A stretch of 20,945 bases of DNA from contig DBRA01000033.1 in the NCBI GenBank assembly GCA_002305445.1, positions 855 through 21,799 on the forward strand, given 5' to 3'. The stretch is from Clostridiales bacterium UBA1380 (GTDB lineage: Bacteria > Bacillota > Clostridia > Oscillospirales > CAG-272). Below the pieces are notes generated by a model. It was not told where the DNA came from and searched no databases. It saw only the letters and a program-made list of their open reading frames with translations. Below, one piece after another: positions 14,491 through 20,945 of the stretch. Position numbers and translations under genes: made by a program. Each line of letters starts with the position of its first letter. The stretch's first letter is position 1.

Positions 14491-16242
14491 ATGAAAAAGG
14501 TACTCTCACTCGTCCTCGCCGCCGCTATGCTCGTCGGGGTCCTGGCAGCATGTACCACTCTTGAAAAAGACGAGAACGGCGAATACGACAAGGGCGCGAT
14601 CATCGATATGTATCTGACGACCGAATGCTTCGACTTTGACCCTGCGACCGGTTTTACCGACGACGCGCAGACGAAGATATTCGGCCTGATATACGAGGGA
14701 CTTACGCGCATCAACGAGAACGGCAAATGGGAAAAGGCGTTGATGAAGGATTATGTTGTCCTCGACGACGCCGACGGCTTCAGAATTCAGATCACGCTCA
14801 ACAATACGAAGTGGTCGGACGGCCGCGCCGTTCAGGCCAACGATATCGTTTACGCGTGGAAGCGCATTCTCGACCCCGACTTCGACAGCGAAGCCGCGTC
14901 GATGCTTTATGAAATAAAGAACGCGCGCGCGGTCAAATCCGGCGACGCGTCCATTGACGACCTCGGCATAGCCTCCATCGATACGCTCGTGCTTGAGATA
15001 GAGTTTGAGACCAAAATAGACGTAGATTACTTCCTTGAAACTTTAGCCAGCCCCGCGCTCGTTCCGCTGCGCGAGGATAAGGTCGTTCGTAACGTCAACT
15101 GGGCGAAGAAGCCCACCACGATGGTCACTAACGGACCGTTCGTCATCAAGGCCATCGAGTACGGCAAGAGCATGCGTCTCGAGCGCTCGAGCTACTACTA
15201 TCTCGATTCCGAGAAGAAAGAGCCGCTCGACAAGTATGTAATCCCGTACCGCATACTGATCAACTACTCGAAAACGCCCGCCGAACAGCTCGACGCGTTT
15301 TTAGCCGGCGATATATTCTATGACGGCGAGCTTCCGCTTGCATCCCGCAAAGACTACGCCTCCAGCGCTGTCGTAACCGACATGCTGAACACGCATACAT
15401 ATTTCTTCAACACGAACAACGATCTCTTCAAGGACGCGAACGTCCGCAAGGCGCTTTCGATGGCGATCGACCGCGCGAAGATAGCTGAAATCGCGACATT
15501 CGCGAAGCCGGCGACGGGTCTTGTCTCCCCGAAGGTGTTTGACGGAAGCCGTTCCGCCGAATTCCGCACCGTCGGCGGCGACCTCATCTCCACGACAGCC
15601 GACATGGCGGGCGCAAAATCGCTGCTCGGCGGCAAGACCGGCTCCTTCACCATCTCCATCCGCGCGAACGAGCTTGACCGCGCGATAGCGGACTATGTCG
15701 CGAGCGCATGGACCGAGCTCGGCTTCACCGTATCGATCCGCGAACTCAAGGGTAAACCCACCGAAGACACCACTATCTACAACGACGAATATACGATCGC
15801 TTACAAAGCCGGCGACTTCGACGTCATCGCTGTCGATATGCAGATGCTCTCCACCGACGCATTCGGCATCCTCGCGCCCTTCGCCACCGAGTTCTCCGGC
15901 AACGGCGTCGACCTCACGACCGAGAACTACACGCCCATCCCGCACATAACCGGATACTCGAGCGAAGCATACGACGAGATCATCGAGCGCGCCTTCGAAG
16001 AGAAGGACAGAGCCGCCCGCGCCGCCATACTGCACGAGGCCGAGAAGCAGCTCCTCGACGACATGCCCGTCATTCCGCTTATCTATCTGCAGGACGCTTA
16101 CATCTACAACAGCGAGCTGAGCGGTATCAAGTCCGATTATTACGGCGTCCGCAACTTCAAGCGCACGAAGCTTAACAACTACATGGCCTACAAGATGGAG
16201 ACAATGACCGATACCGATTCCGGTTCGGATTCGTCCACCTGA
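14491..16242 (+). CDS. Oligopeptide ABC transporter substrate-binding lipoprotein (OppA-like)
   Basis: This 583-residue SBP_bac_5 protein captures peptides outside the membrane and delivers them to an ABC permease. The N-terminus is a lipoprotein signal peptide: KK, a hydrophobic stretch, then the lipobox LAAC with C21 as the lipidated cysteine. The family motif WSDGRAVQANDIVYAWKRIL lies near residues 109-128. NVRKALSMAIDRAKIAE (about 316-332) and a late acidic helix (AYDEIIERAFEEKDRAARAAIL) are also typical. The end is rich in serine, threonine and aspartate. AGGAGGAA lies about 12 nt before the ATG. It has its own promoter and terminator, and no permease or ATPase gene lies in the window, so it is an orphan binding protein here. 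Confidence 0.94.
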   Translation: MKKVLSLVLAAAMLVGVLAACTTLEKDENGEYDKGAIIDMYLTTECFDFDPATGFTDDAQTKIFGLIYEGLTRINENGKWEKALMKDYVVLDDADGFRIQITLNNTKWSDGRAVQANDIVYAWKRILDPDFDSEAASMLYEIKNARAVKSGDASIDDLGIASIDTLVLEIEFETKIDVDYFLETLASPALVPLREDKVVRNVNWAKKPTTMVTNGPFVIKAIEYGKSMRLERSSYYYLDSEKKEPLDKYVIPYRILINYSKTPAEQLDAFLAGDIFYDGELPLASRKDYASSAVVTDMLNTHTYFFNTNNDLFKDANVRKALSMAIDRAKIAEIATFAKPATGLVSPKVFDGSRSAEFRTVGGDLISTTADMAGAKSLLGGKTGSFTISIRANELDRAIADYVASAWTELGFTVSIRELKGKPTEDTTIYNDEYTIAYKAGDFDVIAVDMQMLSTDAFGILAPFATEFSGNGVDLTTENYTPIPHITGYSSEAYDEIIERAFEEKDRAARAAILHEAEKQLLDDMPVIPLIYLQDAYIYNSELSGIKSDYYGVRNFKRTKLNNYMAYKMETMTDTDSGSDSST

Positions 16243-16295
16243 TGACCATCTTTGAAATGATTGCGACAATAAGCGCGTAATACAAGGTCCGGTAC

Positions 16296-16325
16296 GGGAG
16301 GGACGATCCCATCGTCCCTCCCTTT
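16296..16325 (+). terminator. Terminator of the peptide-binding protein gene
   Basis: GGGAGGGACGAT (16296-16307) pairs with ATCGTCCCTCCC (16311-16322), a 12-bp perfect GC-rich stem around CCC. The T-tail is short (TTTACTG), so it may be incomplete or may need extra factors. Confidence 0.75.
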
Positions 16326-16375
16326 ACTGCGCTAAAGAGTGTGAGATGCAAAAATAAACGACGGAGTGATATATT

Positions 16376-16927
16376 TTGAAGATTCCGCTGACAAATAAAA
16401 ACGAAATAAAAATCTTCACGCTTTATCTGATGAACCGCATAGGTTATCCGCTTGACTTCTCAAGCCTCGCCGACATCATAATACAGGACGGTATAGTCAA
16501 TTACTTCGATTTTGCCGACTGCTTCGGAGAGCTTATCGACACCGGCAACGTCGTCGTGGAACGGCGCGACGGCAAGCCCGACCTGTACAGCACATCGGAT
16601 TCCGGCACGTTCATCGCCCAGCAACTTGAAGAGTCGATCGACGCCGATATACGCGAGAGGAGCTATTTCAGCGCCGTTCGCCATCTGTCGCTCGTCAAGA
16701 GGGGCGCCGAGCTCGAAAGCAACTACACCAAGCGCGAGGACGGACGCTACGACGTGCACTGCCGCGTGACCGAGAAAAAAGCAGTGGTTTATGACATAAC
16801 CATTGTGGTCGAGAGCGAAAACGAAGCGCAGAAAATTATGTATAATTTTAAAAAACGTTCCGAAGTGATATATAAGGGCTCGCTTGCGCTTCTTTCCGGC
16901 GACGTAAATTATATATTTGAACCATAA
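16376..16927 (+). CDS. DUF4364 family protein, putative winged-helix regulator
   Basis: The 183-residue product resembles DUF4364, a Clostridia-typical family of unknown function (assigned from memory). The N-terminus (about residues 8-65, NEIKIFTLYLMNRIGYPLDF and LADIIIQDGIVNYFDFADCF) has the helix pattern of a winged-helix DNA-binding domain, followed by a short beta-hairpin (LYSTSDSGTF) and a mixed C-terminal domain with VYDITIVVESENEAQKIMYNF. No membrane segment is seen. The start is TTG at 16376, with GGAG 9 nt upstream. A DNA-binding role is likely but unproven. No clear promoter was found in front of it, so it may rely on read-through from the binding-protein gene. No terminator is evident after its stop. 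Confidence 0.8.
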   Translation: MKIPLTNKNEIKIFTLYLMNRIGYPLDFSSLADIIIQDGIVNYFDFADCFGELIDTGNVVVERRDGKPDLYSTSDSGTFIAQQLEESIDADIRERSYFSAVRHLSLVKRGAELESNYTKREDGRYDVHCRVTEKKAVVYDITIVVESENEAQKIMYNFKKRSEVIYKGSLALLSGDVNYIFEP

Positions 16928-16994
16928 TAACAATATTGTGACATAACATTAAACAAAAATCAAAAACAAAGTAAAAAATTCGCATCACAAGCTA

Positions 16995-17022
16995 TTGACA
17001 ACTATTAAATGTGTGTTATAAT
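16995..17022 (+). promoter_or_regulatory. Strong SigA-type promoter of the SigH-like sigma factor gene
   Basis: Perfect TTGACA (16995-17000) and perfect TATAAT (17017-17022) with a 16-nt spacer, and TGTGT before the -10 (extended -10). Together with the alaS promoter it is one of the two best matches in the window. The predicted start is near 17029. The AT-rich stretch 16928-16994 before it shows no gene. Confidence 0.88.
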
Positions 17023-17029
17023 GTATTCA

Positions 17030-17069
17030 GAAAAGTATTATGACACTTTTCGTAATTCCGTCAACACGG
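17030..17069 (+). promoter_or_regulatory. 5'-end hairpins in the sigma factor leader
   Basis: GAAAAGT (17030-17036) pairs with ACTTTTC (17045-17051), beginning at about the predicted transcript start. CCGT-CAAC-ACGG (17058-17069) follows. Such a 5'-terminal hairpin can protect an mRNA from decay, but here this is inference. No known riboswitch was recognised. Confidence 0.4.
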
Positions 17070-17118
17070 TGAAAGTACTGGTACAGGTAAAAGAAACATT
17101 TAACATCCGGGGGCATAG

Positions 17119-17694
17119 ATGTCGAGAAGCGGAAAAAACTCTCTTCCCGGCGATATAGCGACCGGAAACGAAGATGCTTTTGCTAAGCTGTGCAGCGAGT
17201 ATAAGCCGCTTGTAGACTCCATGACCGAGACATATTCGGTCATCGGAAACGTCGGCGGGACGGAAAAGGACGACCTGCGCCAGGAGGCGACGATCGCTTT
17301 ATATAAAGCGGCGCTGGCGTATAAGGGTTCCGGCGGCGTCAGCTTCGGGCTGTACGCCAAGATCTGTATAGGTAACGCGATCGTGTCGTATCTGCGGCGC
17401 AACAAGAACCGCGCCGGCACGATACCGATCGAAGACGCCGATACGAAGGGAAGCCTGCCATATGTCGAAGATGATCTTATCGACAACGTAATAACGGCGG
17501 AGGACACGGCAAAGGTCAGAAAAGCGGCGGAAAAGATGCTTTCTCCGTACGAGAAGAAAGTGTTCGAACTGTACGTCGCGGGGATGAGCGTGAAAGAAAT
17601 CGCGCACGAGCTCGGCAAAAGCGAAAAAAGCTCGGCCAACGCGGTGTTCAGAATAAAAAGCAAGATCAAACAGTGTTTGGACGAAACCAGTTAA
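17119..17694 (+). CDS. Sigma-70 family RNA polymerase sigma factor, SigH (Spo0H)-like
   Basis: The 191-residue protein has region 2 (DDLRQEATIALYKAALAYK, about 51-69, then FGLYAKICIGNAIVSYLRR with the -10 recognition helix, 76-94) and region 4 (LSPYEKKVFELYVAGMSVKEIAHELGKSEKSS, about 141-172, a helix-turn-helix for the -35). A short variable linker replaces region 3. This layout and region 4 are closest to SigH, the early sporulation and transition-state sigma factor of Bacillus (about 218 residues there). rlmB lies two genes away, and rlmB and sigH are also neighbours in Bacillus subtilis, which supports the link. GGGGG lies 5 nt before the ATG, a poor ribosome site. Other SigH-like paralogues exist in Clostridia, so orthology is not certain. 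Confidence 0.85.
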   Translation: MSRSGKNSLPGDIATGNEDAFAKLCSEYKPLVDSMTETYSVIGNVGGTEKDDLRQEATIALYKAALAYKGSGGVSFGLYAKICIGNAIVSYLRRNKNRAGTIPIEDADTKGSLPYVEDDLIDNVITAEDTAKVRKAAEKMLSPYEKKVFELYVAGMSVKEIAHELGKSEKSSANAVFRIKSKIKQCLDETS

Positions 17695-17820
17695 TCATGA
17701 CCGGAAACGGTTTTGACATATGCCCGTATAGCTTAAATCCAGAGCGTTGGTTTCACAAAGGTGACGGTTGGTATCCGTCTAGGGCAAATTATTATTTATT
17801 CGCAAAGCGAGGAAAAAACC

Positions 17821-18099
17821 ATGTACCAGGACAAGACCCTTAAGTGCAAGGATTGCGGACAGGACTTCGTATTCACTGCCGGTGAGCAGGAATTCTACGC
17901 AGAAAAGGGCTTCCAGAACGAGCCCCAGAGATGCAAAGTTTGCCGTGATGCACGCAAAAATGTTGGCAAGGCTCCGCGCGAAATGTTCACTACCGTGTGC
18001 GCAAATTGCGGCAAGGAAGCGAAAGTTCCGTTCCAGCCGAGCAACGACAGACCCGTTTACTGCAGCGAGTGCTTCGCCGCAATGAAGGAACAGCGCTAA
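17821..18099 (+). CDS. Small two-domain zinc-ribbon protein (zf-trcl plus CxxC-x17-CxxC)
   Basis: The 92-residue product has four CxxC knuckles: C9/C12, C38/C41, C60/C63 and C81/C84. The first two fit the probable zinc-ribbon family zf-trcl; the last pair, spaced by exactly 17 residues between C63 and C81, fits the CxxC-x17-CxxC domain (TIGR04272 type). The protein is rich in lysine and arginine, with no membrane segment, so it probably binds nucleic acid or protein; the function is unknown. ATG 17821 is chosen because GAGG lies 8 nt upstream; the frame continues to 17761 without a domain. A weak promoter (TTGGTA 17768, TATTAT 17790, 16-nt spacer) may drive it. A GAAA-loop hairpin after the sigma gene (17700-17711) is a weak candidate terminator. 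Confidence 0.88.
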   Translation: MYQDKTLKCKDCGQDFVFTAGEQEFYAEKGFQNEPQRCKVCRDARKNVGKAPREMFTTVCANCGKEAKVPFQPSNDRPVYCSECFAAMKEQR

Positions 18100-18120
18100 T
18101 CAGCTTTACTTCATGATCGC

Positions 18121-18248
18121 AACGGCCAAAACGGTCAAGCGTTCGGGCGACATTCCGCGAGATCGCGGTACGGTATTGAGGGTCCGCTCCGGGAAAAAGC
18201 CGGAGGATCTGCCAAATAGCGCGCTCCGGTGATATACGGTCAATGTCG
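18121..18248 (+). ncRNA. Candidate structured RNA, 3' UTR or independent small RNA
   Basis: The GC-rich stretch after the zinc-ribbon stop holds nested pairings. AACG/CGTT (18121-18124, 18140-18143) encloses GGCC/GGTC. CGACATT (18148-18154) pairs with AATGTCG (18242-18248), closing a domain that contains CCGCG-AGAT-CGCGG (18155-18168) and a long arm topped by CTCCGG-GAAAAAG-CCGGAG (18187-18205). The arm may extend through GTCC/GGAT and CGGTATTG/CAAATAG. No open frame of note is present and no promoter was seen just upstream, so it may be processed from the zinc-ribbon mRNA. I do not recognise the class. 6S RNA is a possibility, but I could not identify its conserved bulge. Confidence 0.4.
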
Positions 18249-18252
18249 AAAG

Positions 18253-18284
18253 AGAGATACGGTCAGAAGCCGTATCTCTTTTTT
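18253..18284 (+). terminator. Strong intrinsic terminator after the structured RNA
   Basis: AGAGATACGG (18253-18262) pairs with CCGTATCTCT (18270-18279) around TCAGAAG, followed by a run of T residues to 18284. It ends the transcript carrying the zinc-ribbon gene and the structured segment. Confidence 0.92.
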
Positions 18285-18337
18285 GTTATTTTTGGAAAAA
18301 GAATCGCCAAAATCGGCGATTAACTTGAAGATACTTA

Positions 18338-18366
18338 TATACAAAAGGCCGATTCTGTGGTATAAT
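18338..18366 (+). promoter_or_regulatory. SigA-type promoter of rlmB
   Basis: TATACA (18338-18343, four of six) and TATAAT (18361-18366) are 17 nt apart with TGTGG before the -10, an extended -10. A small hairpin, AATCGCC/GGCGATT (18302-18321), lies just upstream. On the minus strand it is followed by CTTTTTCC, but no minus-strand gene there would need a terminator. Confidence 0.7.
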
Positions 18367-18406
18367 CATCTGTGAATACGATAAAATAGTCGAATAGGAA
18401 AAATAA

Positions 18407-19321
18407 ATGGCACCGAATAAAAAAGGCGGAGCGCCCAAAAAGCCGTATAATAAAAGCTATGCTCCGCAGGAGAAAAACAAACCTAACGTGAAAAAAAGTA
18501 TAGATAATTTTAAGAAAAAACAGGGCCCCGCGTCAAAGCAGGACCCCGTAAGCATCGATGCACAGCCGGACGGCAGCCTTGTGATCGGCCGCAACGCGGT
18601 CAGAGAGCTGCTCAAAACCGGCAGAGCCGTCGATAAAATATTCGTCCGCCGCGGCGACCGCGAGGGCTCTATCGTCGTGATCGTAGCCGAAGCCATAAAG
18701 AGAGGCATCCCCGTTATCGAAGTCGACGGCGCGAAGCTCGACACGATGGCGAGAAGCGGCCATCATCAGGGCGTCATCGCGATGGCGGCGGAAAAAGAAT
18801 ACGTCGCCGTCGACGATATACTCGACATAGCGAAGCAGCGCGGCGAAACGCCGCTCATCGTCGTGTCCGACGGCATCGAGGATCCGTATAACCTCGGAGC
18901 GCTGATCCGCGTTGCGGAATGCGCCGGCGCGCACGGCCTCATCATACCGAAGCGACACAACGCCGGACTCACCGCGTCCGTCGCAAAGACGTCGGCCGGA
19001 GCTATCGAGCATCTGGCGATCGCGAAGGTTTCGAACATTGCGTCTACGCTTGACGTCCTGAAGAAAGCCGGCGTCTGGATCTTCGCGGCTGAGGTCGGCG
19101 GCACGCCGTATTACGAGACGGACTTCGCGCTTCCGGCCGCCATTGTCTTCGGCAGCGAGGGAAACGGCGTGGGCAAGCTGGTGCTCGAAAAATGCGATTT
19201 CCGCGTTTCCATTCCCATGTACGGAAAAATAAATTCGCTCAACGTCTCGACGTCGGCGTCGGTGATACTGTGCCACGCCGCGCGCATGCAGAGAGCGGCC
19301 AAAGCGCCCAGCGCCACGTGA
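18407..19321 (+). CDS. rlmB: 23S rRNA 2'-O-methyltransferase, TrmH/RlmB family
   Basis: This SPOUT methyltransferase is expected to methylate the ribose of G2251 in 23S rRNA using S-adenosylmethionine. The 304-residue protein has a lysine- and proline-rich disordered N-terminal tail (about 1-50), an L30e-like substrate-binding domain (about 55-130: VIGRNAVRELLKTGRAVDKI, SGHHQGVIAMA) and the knotted catalytic domain with motif 1 (DPYNLGALIRVAECAGAHGLI, about 159-179, with N162 and R168), motif 2 (VFGSEGNGVG, E251) and motif 3 (IPMYGKINSLNVSTSASV, 269-286). The tail is longer than in Escherichia coli RlmB and may aid RNA binding (inference). AGGA lies before the ATG. Specificity could also be that of another TrmH-family member. 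Confidence 0.9.
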   Translation: MAPNKKGGAPKKPYNKSYAPQEKNKPNVKKSIDNFKKKQGPASKQDPVSIDAQPDGSLVIGRNAVRELLKTGRAVDKIFVRRGDREGSIVVIVAEAIKRGIPVIEVDGAKLDTMARSGHHQGVIAMAAEKEYVAVDDILDIAKQRGETPLIVVSDGIEDPYNLGALIRVAECAGAHGLIIPKRHNAGLTASVAKTSAGAIEHLAIAKVSNIASTLDVLKKAGVWIFAAEVGGTPYYETDFALPAAIVFGSEGNGVGKLVLEKCDFRVSIPMYGKINSLNVSTSASVILCHAARMQRAAKAPSAT

Positions 19322-19373
19322 AAATAAAAGGATTTCCCGCAAAAGCTTTATATGGAGGTATGAAAACATCAGC

Positions 19374-20945
19374 ATGAAAGATGAAAATAAAGCCAGAAGC
19401 GGAGAGGATATTACGGCCGATGAGCTGATTGCGCGCCTTGAGAAGCAGATGAGAGAAAAGCCGCAGACCGGCGCCTCGCAGAAAGCGGATCAGGACAACC
19501 GCAAGCTGTCGAACATGGCCGCACGCGATACAAACGAGACCTACGATGATGCAATAGTCGCCGACCACAGCGGCGACAGCGAACTTGATATAGAAGCACT
19601 CCTTAAAAAATACATGCCGAGCGATGACGGAACGGACACGCAGACCGCCGATACGGATGACGACGGCACCGCGGATGAAACAGTCGCCGAAACAGTCGAA
19701 GCCGACGCGGATTATGCCGAACCGGCAGACTCTGTCTATGAAGACGACGCGGACATAAAGATAGGCGAAAGCATCATGACTCCGGACGATATGGTATACG
19801 AGAAGTTCGCAGCGCCCGAACCCGCACCGGTCACGACGGTCGACGCGCTTGACGACGAACCGGACGACGGTGACGCGATCATCGAACCCGAACCTGTGTC
19901 CGCCGCCGCAAACAGCGCCGGCGCTCCCGAAAAACCAGTGTCGACGAAGCACCGCTACAGGGTCCGCCGCGCGAAGCTGCCGATCACGTCCGCCGCCGCG
20001 GTGGCAGAACAGAACGCCGACGCCACCGAATTCGAGGTGACGACATGGGGCAGCCACAGCGACGACACGCGCGTGTTCGAGCCCGCGCTGACCGGCGATA
20101 TTAAAACAGTGAAGGAAACCGTTGACGACAGCGCGCAGAATGTCAAGGCTGCGCCGGCCGCAGCGGATGATGAAACCGCCGAAACGCCGATAAATACAGC
20201 CGTTGATACAGATGACGGCGCCGATTCCACTAAGGTATTCGACAAGTCGGCGATAACCGGAGAGCAGAAGAAAGCGCCCGACGCCGAAAGCGGCGAAGTC
20301 GATGACACCGACATCAGCCTGATGCTCGGCCTCGGCCTGATGGACGATGAAAAGACGAAGACCATCGGCATCGACAAGGTCAAATCGGTGGAGGAGAACA
20401 TCAAGCGCGAGCAGACGGAGAAGGCGAAGAAGCCCGCGTTCGAGTTCACCGAGCGCTCGCAGATTAAGCGCATAATCGACAGCTACAAGTACGCGTTCCG
20501 CGCGACGAAGGTTAAGCTCGTCATCGCGATATTATTCTCGCTGATGCTCCTTGTGTTCGAAAACATCAGCGTGCTGGGCATACAGTTCGCCGGCGCGCTC
20601 GACCCCGCCGTATACCCTGTCGTCTACGTAATGGTGGACCTGCAGATTCTGCTTTTATGCGCCGCCGCGGCGTATGAACAGATACTAAACGGCATCGCGC
20701 TTATCTTCAAGGGCAGACCCGGGCCGGAATCGCTAACGTCTCTCATGGTGCTGCTCGCGATCGCGCACAGCGCCGTCGCGGCGGCGACCGCCACGGTTCC
20801 GTACGAGCCGACGCTCTACAACTTCCCGGTGTCGCTCGGCATCGTCCTGTCGCTTGTTTTCACATACCTCAATATAAAGCGCGAGATATTCAGCTTCAAC
20901 GTCGTGTCGGTAAAACGCCCGAAGTACGTGCTCGAGAAGCTCGGC
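19374..20945 (+). CDS. Acidic low-complexity protein with C-terminal membrane helices, cut by window edge
   Basis: I do not recognise a family. The 524 residues visible have a long hydrophilic region (about 1-380) very rich in Asp, Glu, Ala and Thr, with short basic islands (STKHRYRVRRAKLP near 190-203) and repeated variants of a T/S-K/R-V-F-x-K/P-A-x-T-G pattern (TRVFEPALTGD and TKVFDKSAITGE). Then come a basic amphipathic stretch (RSQIKRIIDSYKYAFRATK) and several membrane helices, including VKLVIAILFSLMLLVF, a hydrophobic stretch with YVMVDLQILLLCAAAA, LTSLMVLLAIAHSAVAAA and FPVSLGIVLSLVFTYLNI. The frame is open at 20945. ATG 19374 has GGAGG 15 nt upstream, an unusually long spacing. It follows rlmB by 52 nt and may share its transcript. 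Confidence 0.75.
   Translation, partial: MKDENKARSGEDITADELIARLEKQMREKPQTGASQKADQDNRKLSNMAARDTNETYDDAIVADHSGDSELDIEALLKKYMPSDDGTDTQTADTDDDGTADETVAETVEADADYAEPADSVYEDDADIKIGESIMTPDDMVYEKFAAPEPAPVTTVDALDDEPDDGDAIIEPEPVSAAANSAGAPEKPVSTKHRYRVRRAKLPITSAAAVAEQNADATEFEVTTWGSHSDDTRVFEPALTGDIKTVKETVDDSAQNVKAAPAAADDETAETPINTAVDTDDGADSTKVFDKSAITGEQKKAPDAESGEVDDTDISLMLGLGLMDDEKTKTIGIDKVKSVEENIKREQTEKAKKPAFEFTERSQIKRIIDSYKYAFRATKVKLVIAILFSLMLLVFENISVLGIQFAGALDPAVYPVVYVMVDLQILLLCAAAAYEQILNGIALIFKGRPGPESLTSLMVLLAIAHSAVAAATATVPYEPTLYNFPVSLGIVLSLVFTYLNIKREIFSFNVVSVKRPKYVLEKLG

Noticed and set aside
18121..18248. Signal recognition particle RNA or tRNA
   Set aside because: The GGAA-loop SRP core and the GTTCGAATC-type T-arm of tRNA are both absent.
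19360..19377. Five-codon leader peptide overlapping the start of the acidic membrane protein gene
   Set aside because: Its ATG lies one base after GGAGG, too close for normal initiation. The overlap with the next ATG is noted but not convincing.
1..20945. Defence island, prophage or other mobile system
   Set aside because: No nuclease, toxin, integrase, transposase, phage structural gene or terminal repeat was seen; the genes are mostly housekeeping, sporulation and surface glycan functions.

Overview
The window looks like a chromosomal segment from an endospore-forming, Gram-positive Clostridia-type bacterium, probably an uncultured lineage (inference). The reasons are a gpr-spoIIP sporulation pair, a SigH-like sigma factor, a DUF4364 protein, strong Shine-Dalgarno sites, two TTG starts, and GC-rich coding sequence separated by AT-rich promoter gaps. 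No rRNA, tRNA, transposase, integrase or CRISPR array was found, and nothing suggests a mobile island.

Layout. Bases 1-1490 (minus) hold an AEC-family permease, cut by the window edge, overlapping by 4 nt a family 4 uracil-DNA glycosylase. A divergent promoter pair (1528-1606) also drives a membrane-anchored protein of unknown function (1641-2270). A 19-bp tandem repeat and a strong terminator follow. Bases 2460-5081 (minus) are alaS, and 5216-6016 (minus) is a sugar phosphate isomerase/epimerase-type TIM barrel. Bases 6301-11685 (plus) form a four-gene surface polysaccharide operon: GT4 glycosyltransferase, DUF4330 protein, O-antigen ligase/polymerase-type membrane protein, and a GT4-CsaB (pyruvyl transferase) fusion. 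It ends at a near-perfect palindromic terminator shared with the converging sporulation block (gpr, spoIIP, small membrane protein; 14241 down to 11721, minus).

Bases 14491-16242 (plus) encode an oligopeptide-binding lipoprotein with its own promoter and terminator but no ABC permease or ATPase nearby. Next come DUF4364 (16376-16927), a SigH-like sigma factor (17119-17694) behind a perfect-consensus promoter, a two-domain zinc-ribbon protein (17821-18099), a structured GC-rich RNA segment ending in a terminator (18121-18284), rlmB (18407-19321), and an acidic low-complexity protein with C-terminal membrane helices that leaves the window.

How they work together. The polysaccharide operon plausibly makes and pyruvylates a cell-wall-linked glycan; CsaB-type pyruvylation is known to create the ligand for SLH-domain surface proteins. 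The sporulation block would serve engulfment (SpoIIP) and spore germination (Gpr). Its promoters look like SigE and SigG types, whereas the eight vegetative promoters found here all share a TGn-TATAAT extended -10.

I see no clear new multi-gene system. The best leads are the structured RNA after the zinc-ribbon gene, the GT4-CsaB fusion operon, the acidic membrane protein at the right edge, and the 19-bp repeat array.
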